Below, one piece after another: positions 8,130 through 16,237 of a DNA stretch of 31,923 bases; the first letter of the stretch is position 1, and the number at the start of each line of letters is the position of its first letter. This stretch comes from a virus. The position numbers and the translations under genes were made by a program. The DNA lies in the IMG/VR virus record IMGVR_UViG_3300048030_000105, positions 1 through 31,923 of that record. The stretch is one strand, 5' to 3'. The notes under the pieces were generated by a model. The model had not been told where the DNA came from. It did no database searches and was given only the letters and a program-made list of their open reading frames with translations.

Positions 8130-8137
8130 TATTTATT
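8130..8137 (-). promoter_or_regulatory. Late-promoter-like box AATAAATA
   Basis: Reads AATAAATA on the minus strand, overlapping the stop of the methyltransferase gene and 24 nt before the GTG of the 379-aa fibre. It keeps the ATAAATA core of T4-like late promoters. Confidence 0.6.
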
Positions 8138-8723
8138 TAGAAAGTGAAGTACGAGAGACACCTAATATCAAAACTCCGTTCCACCAGCCCTCAGCATTTT
8201 CAGGCTCTTCTTCAAGTATAAGGCGTTCAAATGATATGTTAAAACCCTGCTCTTTAATTGCAGATTTAGCTCCTTGAACGCTACCTTCAAAATTAGCATC
8301 ATCTACTACTATTATAGCTTGATCAGCTAGTACTGTTGCATAGTACTTTATAGCATTAAACGTCATTTCCGGGCCATGAGGACCATCATAAAAGAAAATA
8401 TCAATAGGATCAATTTGGTCAAGATCTACATCAAACAAGTCTGAATCAAATACTTTAATTTTGTTTTCACCTCTATAGTATTTGATATTTTTAACAAAGT
8501 CTTCTTTACTATTCTCTGGCAAAGGCGGTAAATCATCTCTTAAGGGTTGTACTTGTTCTTCCCAATGATCTACAAAGTATGCTTTTAATTTATTACCGTC
8601 TAGTGCGGCAGCCGCTGTTGCACCTAAATAGCATCCTACTTCTAAATAAGATTGGCCGCAACGACATAACTGATTTAGTAGCATTTGTACTTTATGACTT
8701 GTTAGTCCGTGTATGCGCCACAT
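8133..8723 (-). CDS. SAM-dependent class I methyltransferase
   Basis: A 196-aa protein. Motif I is YLEVGCYLGATAAAA at residues 26-40, with the E-x-G-x3-G SAM-binding loop. A YDGPH segment at 112-116 and VVDD at 139-142 match the Methyltransf_24-type arrangement, in which an acidic/His loop follows strand 4. Members of this group methylate sugars, small molecules or proteins. The gene overlaps the U32-like gene by 22 nt and has GGAG before its ATG, so the two are probably made together. Placement in a late structural array suggests modification of a virion component or a host surface molecule, but the substrate cannot be read from sequence. The protein is compact, with no extra domain. Confidence 0.85.
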   Translation of the reverse strand: MWRIHGLTSHKVQMLLNQLCRCGQSYLEVGCYLGATAAAALDGNKLKAYFVDHWEEQVQPLRDDLPPLPENSKEDFVKNIKYYRGENKIKVFDSDLFDVDLDQIDPIDIFFYDGPHGPEMTFNAIKYYATVLADQAIIVVDDANFEGSVQGAKSAIKEQGFNISFERLILEEEPENAEGWWNGVLILGVSRTSLSK

Positions 8724-9760
8724 ATCGACTCCACTATTATATTTTTAATTGTTATTTGAGGCTTGCCATTTTTTGCTTCATATAAGTTATCGCATTTATT
8801 GCAATCCCAACAATCAAACTTACAATTCTTAATAAATTCTCTCCATGCTTGGATGGGCTTACCTTCTAAATTTTTATCGTAAATGTATTCATCAAAATCA
8901 GAAAATAATATTTCTTCTTCTTTTGCAAACTTCTTAACAATATCCATTGTAGAAAATAATTGTGCTACACTTTCTCTGCCATGCATTTTAATAACATCAA
9001 CATAGTATAACATCTCTTTCCAGTCTTGTCTCCAAGGCGGAATGTTTGCTGTTTTTAATGCTGTTACTGGTTCTGTAATATCCCACTTAGGACAACTTAT
9101 ACGACTAATAGCATCATTAAAATATTGTGGACCTGTTGACGTTCTTGAATTATTAAATTCAAAATGTTCTGGCATTACAGGACAACTACCTACACAACCT
9201 TCGTTGCCTAGTATTGCTATCTTAACATTATACTTTTCTTTAACTTGTTTTATTTTTCTTAAAGTATCTCTATCACGTACTAGATCTCTATCAATATTAA
9301 TGTAATTAAACCCTGCTTCTGCTTGTTTTGCAACATCGGCGGCAGTGTTTACTTCACGTAATATAGTATTCTTAATCATTAATTGCGGGAACTCTTTTTG
9401 TATTTGCCCTGTCATAACCCAATGTGTATGTGGGATAGTAGCAGATCTAATACCTTTATGGTGATATAAACTTTTAAAGTTTTCAATCCATAAATCTAAG
9501 TTCTTTTGATCAGGACGCACAAGAGTATTGTTAAATGTAGCAGACACTGGAATGCCTAACTTGTCTTGAATAATGAGTGAGTTTTCAATCAAGTCATTCG
9601 GGTCATTTACAAAAATATCTCCCATCGCATCCTGATCAAAAGGAGGTATACGAGTAGTTATGTATACATCGTATATTAAACTTTTATGATCAATCAGAAA
9701 CTGATAGAATTCTTCAAACTGTTTCCGGTCCAGTTTTGGATTCAGGGGTATGCTGAACAT
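8702..9760 (-). CDS. U32-like TIM-barrel protein with cysteine cluster
   Basis: A 352-aa protein. Residues ~100-200 follow a pattern known from peptidase-U32-like proteins: a strand ending in TIPH, alternating (beta/alpha) units such as AEAGFNYINIDRDLVRD, then KIAILGNEGCVGSCPVMPEH with C189 and C193. Further cysteines occur at 223 and in CKFDCWDCNKC (313, 317, 320, 323), enough for an Fe-S cluster. U32 relatives UbiU/UbiV and TrhP are Fe-S proteins that hydroxylate ubiquinone precursors or tRNA, and others lie in polysaccharide loci. The start at 9760 has AAGGA eight bases upstream and overlaps the preceding gene by 47 nt. The 3' end overlaps the methyltransferase gene. The family call is moderate; a radical-SAM-like or unrelated TIM barrel is possible, although no CxxxCxxC motif is present. 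Confidence 0.5.
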   Translation of the reverse strand: MFSIPLNPKLDRKQFEEFYQFLIDHKSLIYDVYITTRIPPFDQDAMGDIFVNDPNDLIENSLIIQDKLGIPVSATFNNTLVRPDQKNLDLWIENFKSLYHHKGIRSATIPHTHWVMTGQIQKEFPQLMIKNTILREVNTAADVAKQAEAGFNYINIDRDLVRDRDTLRKIKQVKEKYNVKIAILGNEGCVGSCPVMPEHFEFNNSRTSTGPQYFNDAISRISCPKWDITEPVTALKTANIPPWRQDWKEMLYYVDVIKMHGRESVAQLFSTMDIVKKFAKEEEILFSDFDEYIYDKNLEGKPIQAWREFIKNCKFDCWDCNKCDNLYEAKNGKPQITIKNIIVESICGAYTD

Positions 9761-10586
9761 TTGATTCCTTGTCTTTGCCTTTGCCGCTTAAAATTTCTTT
9801 TGCCATTAACTTATCTGTTACACTTGGTACATCATAGTTTGGAATAGCATTTTTATTTTCTAAAAGGCCTTCATTAACTGCACCTGCAATTTGTGCAAGT
9901 CCATTCTGTAATCTTTCATTATACTGTATAGTAGTTGCTAATGCTTCGATTTGATCTTCCTCTGGCATCATAGCAATTGAATCCATGTTACCTGAGCCAA
10001 TGCGTCCGTAGGATACCATGTCCATAGCCGCTTGTTTAGCCATACGTGTTACCCAATATTTTCTTTCTTCTTCATGGTCGTATGTCATTGCTTTGTCTAA
10101 CAACTCGTCATCATCACCTGCAATTTTCTTTGTCAAGTTTAAGTATGTGTTTACTTCTTCTGCCGCTTGTTTAATTTTACGGTTCCATACTTTAACGTCA
10201 TGCTCCATGTCTTCAATATCAACTGCAATTAGTTCTTTTTGTAGATCATCTGGACATGCTTCGTAATCTCTTTTTGCAATCTTAACTTCAACTAGTTTAC
10301 GTTTTAAACTGTTGTTAATATTATGCCAAGAGTGGTGTCTTGTTTCTAATTCTAACAAACACTGTTTTAATTTTCTATATGGGGTAAGTTGCGAGTCAGC
10401 AACAAAATGCTCTGACTGATATGCTGACTGTCCACTGTTTAAGTTTAACGCACCGTCCAGTATTTTACTGTCTTGGGCTGATAACTCAAAGAATTCTTCA
10501 AATCCATCGTATGGATTTACTCTTGTTTCTAATGCCATATGCGCATTGGCATTATTCTTCTCAGCATTATTTGCTTGTTCACTCAT
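9714..10586 (-). CDS. Coiled-coil protein of unknown function
   Basis: A 290-aa, highly charged protein. The first ~35 residues are Asn/Ala-rich and probably disordered; residues ~65-160 are long helices likely to form a coiled coil (LKRKLVEVKIAKRDYEACPD, VWNRKIKQAAEEVNTYLNL). A second helical block holds WVTRMAKQAAMDMVSYGRIG and GNMDSIAMMPEEDQIEAL. The C-terminal ~25 residues are again low in structure (GKGKDKESNVQHTPESKTGP). It has no signal peptide or catalytic motif. AGGAGA precedes the ATG. Proteins with this layout occur in marine T4-like phages without an assigned function. It could be an assembly chaperone or an internal protein; the gene is real on codon content and packing. Confidence 0.7.
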   Translation of the reverse strand: MSEQANNAEKNNANAHMALETRVNPYDGFEEFFELSAQDSKILDGALNLNSGQSAYQSEHFVADSQLTPYRKLKQCLLELETRHHSWHNINNSLKRKLVEVKIAKRDYEACPDDLQKELIAVDIEDMEHDVKVWNRKIKQAAEEVNTYLNLTKKIAGDDDELLDKAMTYDHEEERKYWVTRMAKQAAMDMVSYGRIGSGNMDSIAMMPEEDQIEALATTIQYNERLQNGLAQIAGAVNEGLLENKNAIPNYDVPSVTDKLMAKEILSGKGKDKESNVQHTPESKTGPETV

Positions 10587-10652
10587 TTTTTTCTCCTAAG
10601 AAATAGTTAGTCTTTTGACTATACTTATTTACTAAGAACTTACTTCTAAGAG
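10587..10652 (-). promoter_or_regulatory. Junction with weak late-promoter-like AGTAAATA and short hairpin
   Basis: A 66-nt gap. On the minus strand it holds AGTAAATA (10626-10633), one step away from the NATAAATA core, a small TAGTC/GACTA stem with a T4/A4 loop (10608-10621), and the AGGAGA ribosome-binding site of the next gene. The promoter reading is weak. Confidence 0.3.
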
Positions 10653-11480
10653 TTAGAAATTGAGCTTGTTACCAAATTTCGGATTGTTCTGATCTACCAT
10701 TGTTGCGCCAGTATCTGGGTCTTCAAATATACGCACACCGCCTACATCCATAAGTCCCATTGACATAGCCTGTGCCGCTGGCATCATAATACCAAGGTAT
10801 TTTTCGTATAATATGTTTATATTCCAAATACTACCTGAGTTTTTAAACTGCTTAATAAGTGTTTGGTATTCAACTAGCATAGTAGATAATTTATCGTTGT
10901 ACGATTCAGATTTTTCTAAAATTTTATTTGCAAGAGTAGTTTTATCCATTGATCTTTGTACAGCAAGATAGTCAAGGAATGGTGTTATGTGTGCAGGATC
11001 ATCAGCATAAGTTAACCACTCACGAGCTTCGTGTTTCTGTATTTCCCAACTTGCTTGTTCTAGTTCAGTAGTATTGTGCAAGTGGCGGAATCTATAGTTG
11101 TATTCTGTTTCAATAATTTCTTTTGCAAAGCGATACATAAATGTACGTATCATTTCCTTAATCTCGGGAGTAAGTGTAAAAGGAACTTTTTGATCTTCTG
11201 GAATATCAGCAGTTTCTGCCCAACCATATTCGTTATTCCAAATCTTAACAGTGTCTCTTACTTCTGAGAAAAACAAAGTCCCGTACTTGGCTTCAGTTGC
11301 TGTTACTTCTTCATATCCTACTGGTATAGTTGGATATATTGTATCAAATAATGGTTCTGCAATTTCTACACAACTTAAATCAAATAAGGTGTATAAGTCT
11401 TTGCAATACATGTTTGGATCGTTTTCAGACATACCAAAATATGGTCTCATCGCTTCTGTCTTTGTAATTATATATTTCAT
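10653..11480 (-). CDS. Protein with tail-fibre-assembly-like motif
   Basis: A 275-aa protein of unknown exact role. Residues ~155-215 (HEAREWLTYADDPAHITPFL, then DYLAVQRSMDKTTLANKILE and KSESYNDKL) match the recurring pattern 'WL...TPxLDxLAxxRxxxKxxLxxKIxxKxxxY' seen in phage fibre-associated and tail-fibre-assembly proteins (DUF4376-like). The N-terminal half is globular and acidic; the last ~30 residues (GGVRIFEDPDTGATMVD) look extended. It starts one base after the stop of the third ~380-aa paralogue, with AGGA before the ATG, so it is probably co-translated with those proteins and may help fold or attach them. The motif match is by eye. Confidence 0.55.
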   Translation of the reverse strand: MKYIITKTEAMRPYFGMSENDPNMYCKDLYTLFDLSCVEIAEPLFDTIYPTIPVGYEEVTATEAKYGTLFFSEVRDTVKIWNNEYGWAETADIPEDQKVPFTLTPEIKEMIRTFMYRFAKEIIETEYNYRFRHLHNTTELEQASWEIQKHEAREWLTYADDPAHITPFLDYLAVQRSMDKTTLANKILEKSESYNDKLSTMLVEYQTLIKQFKNSGSIWNINILYEKYLGIMMPAAQAMSMGLMDVGGVRIFEDPDTGATMVDQNNPKFGNKLNF

Positions 11481-11481
11481 T

Positions 11482-12627
11482 TTAGAATCCTGCTCCCGCT
11501 ATAACTGTGGCAGCTCCAGTGCTACATGCTCCTGAACTTTGACCGTAATGCCCTTTAGGCATTGCCGCCGCTCCAAGCGTAGTCTGACTATCACTGCTAT
11601 ATGATTGTTTTACTGTATGATTGTTTTGTTGGCCATCATAATGACCCATTACGTATCCCCAGTCCTGACCTTCCATGGAGTTTTCTTCTCCATAAGATCT
11701 AACCTTACTGAAGTTTGCTAATGTGGCGCCGTTTGCGTCACTAAATCTTGCAATACCTGATGTTACATTGTTACCTGTAAATGCGTAATGATGTCCCCAT
11801 TTAGAACCTAAGTTCTTAGTTTGATAACTTGACTTACCGTAGTTACCACCTTGGTCCCATCCGTTTACCCATGTTGTAGTTGACCAAGTTACATATTTGT
11901 ATTGGTTACCGTTACCGTTAAAGTAACCGCGGTTTTCACCACTAACTGCATCACCACGTCCTGACATGCCTGAATCCCAACCAGTATACATAACTTCTGT
12001 TGGAAAGTGCATACGGTTAGTACTTGTATCGCCACCGCCTGATATCCATCCGCTTTGGCCTTTCTGATCTTCACATGCTAGTGCATCAACTCTGTTTACA
12101 TTCATTTTCATACCACCTACGTGGTTACCAAAACCTGCTGTACCATAACCTAGTCCTTGGTTTTTAGGATCGTTACCTACGTATCCATAACCAATACCAG
12201 ATGATGAAAAACCATCCGATGTAAACATTCTAATTGATCCATTTGCTAGACTGTATGAACAAATTTGATCATGTGCATTATTGTAGCCGTTAGTTGAACA
12301 AATATATGCATGATAATCGCTCCAAAAGCCATTTGTATATGCACAATAGTTAGAAAGTTGTTCTCCACAATATACAGTAGTATCTGTATTATGCCATGTT
12401 TTGTTTACTGAACGCCACGGAGTTGAACCTTTATAACCACCTGCTAAGTATCCATGTGTAAATATAGATCTATATCTCCACTGAGCATTATCTAACCCTG
12501 TAAAGCCACTGCCCATATATCCCCAGCCAGCTCCTGTTGAACCGTCTGAAATAAGTTTAGCACCTGTATTTTCTGTAGTAGTTGCTGGTACTGGATTTAC
12601 TTGATTTGCTCCTAAGAAAAACGCCAT
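11482..12627 (-). CDS. Virion surface-type protein, tandem paralogue 3 of 3
   Basis: A 381-aa protein. The start is set at 12627 (MAFFLGANQV) because GAGGAGG lies just upstream and both paralogues also begin MAFF; an ORF extension 14 codons upstream would overlap the previous gene needlessly. It is Gly/Trp/Tyr/Asn-rich with few charges, and shares long blocks with the two upstream genes: FTHGYLAGGYKGSTPWRSVN, MHFPTEVMYTGWDS, GENRGYF, KWGHHY, NNVTSG-ARFSD and MPKGHYGQSSGAC near the end. This is the most diverged copy. The composition and repeated GYxGxxPW-like elements suggest a beta-structured adhesin or fibre tip, possibly propeller-like; no enzymatic motif is seen. The gene starts with a TAATG overlap. 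Confidence 0.75.
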   Translation of the reverse strand: MAFFLGANQVNPVPATTTENTGAKLISDGSTGAGWGYMGSGFTGLDNAQWRYRSIFTHGYLAGGYKGSTPWRSVNKTWHNTDTTVYCGEQLSNYCAYTNGFWSDYHAYICSTNGYNNAHDQICSYSLANGSIRMFTSDGFSSSGIGYGYVGNDPKNQGLGYGTAGFGNHVGGMKMNVNRVDALACEDQKGQSGWISGGGDTSTNRMHFPTEVMYTGWDSGMSGRGDAVSGENRGYFNGNGNQYKYVTWSTTTWVNGWDQGGNYGKSSYQTKNLGSKWGHHYAFTGNNVTSGIARFSDANGATLANFSKVRSYGEENSMEGQDWGYVMGHYDGQQNNHTVKQSYSSDSQTTLGAAAMPKGHYGQSSGACSTGAATVIAGAGF

Positions 12628-13781
12628 TACATTCCTCCTCCAATAACCGTTGCCGACGCTGTTGAACACGCTCCGGAACTTTGTCCATAGTGTCCTTTAG
12701 GCATAGCGTTAGCGCCAAGTGTTACTTCTGAATCACTTGAGTGTGTTTGTTTAATAGTATGATTGTTTTGTTGTCCATCATAATGTCCCATGATGTAACC
12801 CCAATCTTGTCCGTCCATTGGATTGTCTTCGCCATAGGATCTAACTTTACTAAAGTTTGCTAACGTAGCACCAGTTGCATCGCTAAAACGTGCTTTACCT
12901 GATGTAACATTATTTCCTGTACCAATGTAATGATGACCCCATTTTGTTGATTGTATTTTACAGTGGTTATCTTTACCCCAACCGCCGCCTTGTGGCCAGT
13001 TAGTTGTCCAAGTGCTGTTACTCCAAGTTACATATTTGTAGTTAGTACCACTCCATTGGAAATAACCGCGATTTTCGCCTGCGGCCGCTGTACCTCTTCC
13101 TGAGTTACCACTATCCCAACCAGTATACATAACCTCTGTTGGAAAATGCATACGGTGTGTTGTACTAGTACCGCCACCATTCATCCAACCACCTTGACCT
13201 TTAATGTCTTGTGTTCCTGCCGCATCAACTATTGATGTACTTAATCTCATACCACCTACGTGATTTGTAAAACCACCACTACCGTATGTTAAGCCTTCAT
13301 TCTTTGGATCGTTACCCTGGTAACCGTAACTTAGACCAGCTGATGAAAAACCATCTGCTGTAAACATACGTATAGTACCATTTGCTAATCCGTAACTTGC
13401 CATCCAATCGCCACCAGCGTTAAATGCTCTACCTGTAGGACCTGCTTGAATGTAACCATTATAGTCTGAATAAAAACCGTCACAGTATGATTGAGGTCCT
13501 GAAATTTGTTCTCCGCAATATAAAGTACTATCTGTTGCATGCCATGTTTTGTTTACTGAACGCCATGGGTTAGAACCTTTGTATCCTGCGGCCAAATAAC
13601 CATGTGTGTATATGGATCTATATCTCCATGCTCCACCACCTTGTACAGAACCAGTTCCTGTGTAGCCCATATATCCCCAAAACGATCCATCTGAACCATT
13701 TGAAATAAGTTTTGCACCACGTGAACTATCAGTACCTTGAGGTACAAATTCTAATTCTGTTGTCCCTGCAAAAAATGCCAT
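12627..13781 (-). CDS. Virion surface-type protein, tandem paralogue 2 of 3
   Basis: A 384-aa protein, start set at 13781 (MAFFAGTTELEFVP) to match its paralogues; the upstream in-frame ATG at 13823 would add 14 out-of-family residues inside the preceding gene. It shares conserved blocks with copies 1 and 3, and with copy 1 also ATKWGHHYIGTGNNVT-like and HTIKQTHSSDSE segments, so copies 1 and 2 look closest. Its stop and the next ATG overlap (TAATG at 12629-12625), and its last codons (GGGM) are written over the next gene's Shine-Dalgarno. A structural role on the tail surface is likely; no known domain was recognised with certainty. Confidence 0.75.
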   Translation of the reverse strand: MAFFAGTTELEFVPQGTDSSRGAKLISNGSDGSFWGYMGYTGTGSVQGGGAWRYRSIYTHGYLAAGYKGSNPWRSVNKTWHATDSTLYCGEQISGPQSYCDGFYSDYNGYIQAGPTGRAFNAGGDWMASYGLANGTIRMFTADGFSSAGLSYGYQGNDPKNEGLTYGSGGFTNHVGGMRLSTSIVDAAGTQDIKGQGGWMNGGGTSTTHRMHFPTEVMYTGWDSGNSGRGTAAAGENRGYFQWSGTNYKYVTWSNSTWTTNWPQGGGWGKDNHCKIQSTKWGHHYIGTGNNVTSGKARFSDATGATLANFSKVRSYGEDNPMDGQDWGYIMGHYDGQQNNHTIKQTHSSDSEVTLGANAMPKGHYGQSSGACSTASATVIGGGM

Positions 13782-14923
13782 TATCCTATACCCCCTAAAA
13801 CACCTGCCGCGCCTGTTGCACATGCACCCGAACTCTGTCCATAATGCCCTTTAGGCATTGCGTTAGCACCAAGTGTTATTTCTGAATCACTGGAGTGTGT
13901 TTGTTTAATAGTGTGATTGTTTTGTTGACCGTCAAAGTGTCCCATAATATATCCGTGATCTTGACCGTCTTCTGAATTATCTTCTCCGTAACTTCTTACT
14001 TTGTTAAAGTTTGCTACAGTTGAACCTGTTGCATCACTAAATCTTGCCTTACCAGCTGTTACGTTGTTACCTGTACCAATATAATGGTGTCCCCATTTTG
14101 TTGATTGTATTTTACAATGTCTATCTTTTGAATATCCGCCCCATGATCCTGTTCCTGACCATGTTGAGTTTGCCCATGTTACATATCTATATGTAGATGT
14201 CCAAGCAAAGTATCCTCTATTTTCTCCGTGTCCGCCACAGCCGTATCCATCTGTACCTGAATTCCATCCACTGTACATAACTTCTGTTGGAAAGTGCATA
14301 CGTGATGTATCTGAACTACCGCCGCCGTTAATCCAACCACTTTGTCCTTTAATATCATTTGCCGCAGGAAAGTCATAACGGTTAACGTGCATTCTCATAC
14401 CACCTACGTGGTTACCATATCCTGTTGTACCATAACCTAGTCCTTCGTTCTTTGGATCATTTCCTACATAGCCGTAACTAACACCACTAGATGAAAAACC
14501 ATCTGCTGTAAACATTCTAATTGAACCGTTTGCTAAACTATAACTTGATATTGCTGAACTAGTACCACTAAAGCCGCCACCAGTCATTACGTATGCGTGA
14601 TGATCACTCCATACACCGTTTGTATATGCTTGTGTACTTGCTAACTGCTCACCGCAGTATAATGTTGTATCTGTTTGGTGCCAAGTCTTATTAACACTTC
14701 TCCAAGGGTTAGATCCTTTGTAGCCTGCCGCTAAGTATCCGTGTGTGAATATAGATCTATATCTCCATCCACCGGTATCAACTGCCGCCGGGTCGCCACT
14801 TGCCGCACCCATGTATCCCCAGAACGCCGCTCCTTGACCGTCGGACATCAATTCTGCTCCGCGAGTAGCATCGTTTCCGGGCGGTACTGGAACTACTTCA
14901 GTTGCTCCTACAAAGAAAGCCAT
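13781..14923 (-). CDS. Virion surface-type protein, tandem paralogue 1 of 3
   Basis: A 380-aa protein, first of the tandem set. The ATG follows the stop of the S74-fibre gene with no gap (TAA ATG), and AAGGGGA lies about nine bases upstream. Shared features are RYRSIFTHGYLAAGYKGSNP, WRSVNKTWHQTDTTLYCGEQ, GSIRMFTADGFSSSGVSYGY, DPKNEGLGYG and MPKGHYGQSSGACATG. A paired-cysteine pattern (one in YCGEQ, one in the final GAC) is kept in all three. Variation is concentrated in loops between the conserved blocks, as expected of duplicated receptor-binding proteins. Function is inferred from context between fibre genes. Confidence 0.75.
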   Translation of the reverse strand: MAFFVGATEVVPVPPGNDATRGAELMSDGQGAAFWGYMGAASGDPAAVDTGGWRYRSIFTHGYLAAGYKGSNPWRSVNKTWHQTDTTLYCGEQLASTQAYTNGVWSDHHAYVMTGGGFSGTSSAISSYSLANGSIRMFTADGFSSSGVSYGYVGNDPKNEGLGYGTTGYGNHVGGMRMHVNRYDFPAANDIKGQSGWINGGGSSDTSRMHFPTEVMYSGWNSGTDGYGCGGHGENRGYFAWTSTYRYVTWANSTWSGTGSWGGYSKDRHCKIQSTKWGHHYIGTGNNVTAGKARFSDATGSTVANFNKVRSYGEDNSEDGQDHGYIMGHFDGQQNNHTIKQTHSSDSEITLGANAMPKGHYGQSSGACATGAAGVLGGIG

Positions 14924-15832
14924 TTACGCTGTCCCCTTTAAACCTTTTATTTCCTGCTGTAATTCTTTTACAGCTTCAACTAATAGTGCTACCATGTTTT
15001 GGTAGTTAATTGCTTTAGTACCCATATCATCGTTTGCTGTATGAACCATTTGTGGTAATACTTCTTCAACTTCTTGTGCAAGCAAACCAATTTGATTGTC
15101 CTTGCCGTTCATTGTGTATTCTTTACCATTTAATTTTAATACTTTTGCTAAAGCATCTTTAATACCAATAATATTGGATTTCAATCTAACATCTGAGTTA
15201 GAAGTAATATCGCCAGCCGCTGTAATGTTACCTGTTGATGCAACTGTACCTGCTGTTAATGTTCCTGTAATTGTTAAGTCACTGCCAAAACTTGCACCAC
15301 CTGTAGTTGCAAATCCGCCTGCTGTAACTGTTCCACTAAAATTACCAGTTGCCGCGCCTACTTCACCAGTAATTGTTAAATTACCTGAGTTGGGTGCAAA
15401 CTGTAATCTTGATGAACGTTTTGCGTTTGAAAAACTTGATCCTGCATCAGCTGTAAGTACAACATTAATGTTACCACTTGCTGTATCGTCTGCTAGTGCT
15501 AATGAAGGTGAAGCCCAAGCTAGTGTTCCTGATCCGTCTGTTGCTAATAGATAGTTTGCTGTTCCATCTGCGCCTGGTAACGTCCATGTAACATTACTAC
15601 TTACCGCCGCTGGAGATTTAAAAGCAACGTAATTAGTATTATCACTATCCGCTAAACGTAAAGCATTTGCACCGTCTACTTGAAAATCTGTAGTTGAACG
15701 TGCTACGCCTGTACCATTAGGTTCTAAAACAACATCTGCATTGGCTATCACTGAACCAAAAGTGCTATCTTCAACACTAATGTTTCCTAGTATTGGTCTT
15801 CCTAGTTTTCCTGTTGAAATTCTTCTAGCCAT
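14924..15832 (-). CDS. Tail fibre with C-terminal S74 intramolecular chaperone
   Basis: A 302-aa protein. The N-terminus MARRISTGKLGRPILGNISV is followed by beta-rich fibre repeats (ITGEVGAATGNFSGTVTAGG, FATTGGASFGSDLTITGTL). The last 90 residues form a Peptidase_S74 (intramolecular chaperone autoprocessing) domain: SDVRLKSNI, IGLLAQEVEEVLPQM, and a final helix ALLVEAVKELQQEIKGLKG for trimerisation. In this family a Ser-Lys dyad five residues apart cleaves the domain off after the fibre trimer folds; S213 and K218 fit, predicting a mature fibre of ~212 residues. AAGGA precedes the ATG. It lies between a small virion-type gene and the three ~380-aa paralogues and may form the shaft that carries them. 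Confidence 0.9.
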   Translation of the reverse strand: MARRISTGKLGRPILGNISVEDSTFGSVIANADVVLEPNGTGVARSTTDFQVDGANALRLADSDNTNYVAFKSPAAVSSNVTWTLPGADGTANYLLATDGSGTLAWASPSLALADDTASGNINVVLTADAGSSFSNAKRSSRLQFAPNSGNLTITGEVGAATGNFSGTVTAGGFATTGGASFGSDLTITGTLTAGTVASTGNITAAGDITSNSDVRLKSNIIGIKDALAKVLKLNGKEYTMNGKDNQIGLLAQEVEEVLPQMVHTANDDMGTKAINYQNMVALLVEAVKELQQEIKGLKGTA

Positions 15833-15843
15833 AATCTATTTCC

Positions 15844-16170
15844 TTATACTGTTGCTGTTTCTATACCGTAAACTACTACAGTTGTTTGTGTTGCTGACGA
15901 ACGAGCAAAAACTTTACGGTCTGCTTCAAGAACAACGCCTGTTCTTTCAAGTACACCATTTGGTAATATCTCTGTTTCGTATTCTATATAGTCATCTGCC
16001 TGTGGTAGTGACTGCCCTGGTTTTGCCAATGCAAGCCTTACTGTTACCGATGTTGCATTTTTATTACAAATGCTCACCGATACTACAGAAAAGTTTCCAT
16101 CGGGTACATCGTATATGTTAGTATACGTTGTCGCGGCTAAATCCGCTGATCCTAGTACTCCGTTTGCCAT
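15844..16170 (-). CDS. Small virion-type beta protein
   Basis: A 108-aa protein with alternating hydrophobic strands (FSVVSVSICNKNATSVTVRL, YIEYETEILPNG, VLEADRKVFARSS, TTVVVYGIETATV). Its layout matches the 109-aa protein encoded at the start of the array: a strand with SI-N, a central YI/YY...LP-N turn, then V/L..A..K/L.V.AS. The two are probably distant paralogues with the same small beta-sandwich fold. AGGAG precedes the ATG; the transcript probably starts at the late box 52 nt upstream. A connector or cap on a fibre is plausible; no specific family was identified. Confidence 0.7.
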   Translation of the reverse strand: MANGVLGSADLAATTYTNIYDVPDGNFSVVSVSICNKNATSVTVRLALAKPGQSLPQADDYIEYETEILPNGVLERTGVVLEADRKVFARSSATQTTVVVYGIETATV

Positions 16171-16221
16171 TATCTTAATCTCCTGTTATATGCTAGATAT
16201 TTCAACATTTTATCTTACTAA

Positions 16222-16229
16222 TATTTATC
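16222..16229 (-). promoter_or_regulatory. Late-promoter-like box GATAAATA
   Basis: Reads GATAAATA on the minus strand in the 67-nt gap after the 3098-aa gene, leaving a leader of roughly 45 nt before the 108-aa gene. It is one of four ATAAATA-core boxes that sit only at gene junctions. Confidence 0.65.
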
Positions 16230-16237
16230 CGTTACTG

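Noticed and set aside
10608-10621. Hairpin TAGTC-TTTT-GACTA as a terminator
   Set aside because: Only a 5-bp AT-rich stem with no following U-tract on the minus strand; too weak to call.
12628-12669. Upstream ATG giving an N-terminal extension MFNSVGNGYWRRNV to paralogue 3
   Set aside because: Overlaps the previous gene, breaks the shared MAFF start, and ignores the strong GAGGAGG before 12627. The same argument removes the 13782-13823 extension of paralogue 2.
15096-15554. Plus-strand open frame of 152 codons inside the S74 fibre gene
   Set aside because: The opposite strand encodes a clear S74 fibre; the Val/Pro-rich translation is the complement of Ala/Thr/Gly repeats.
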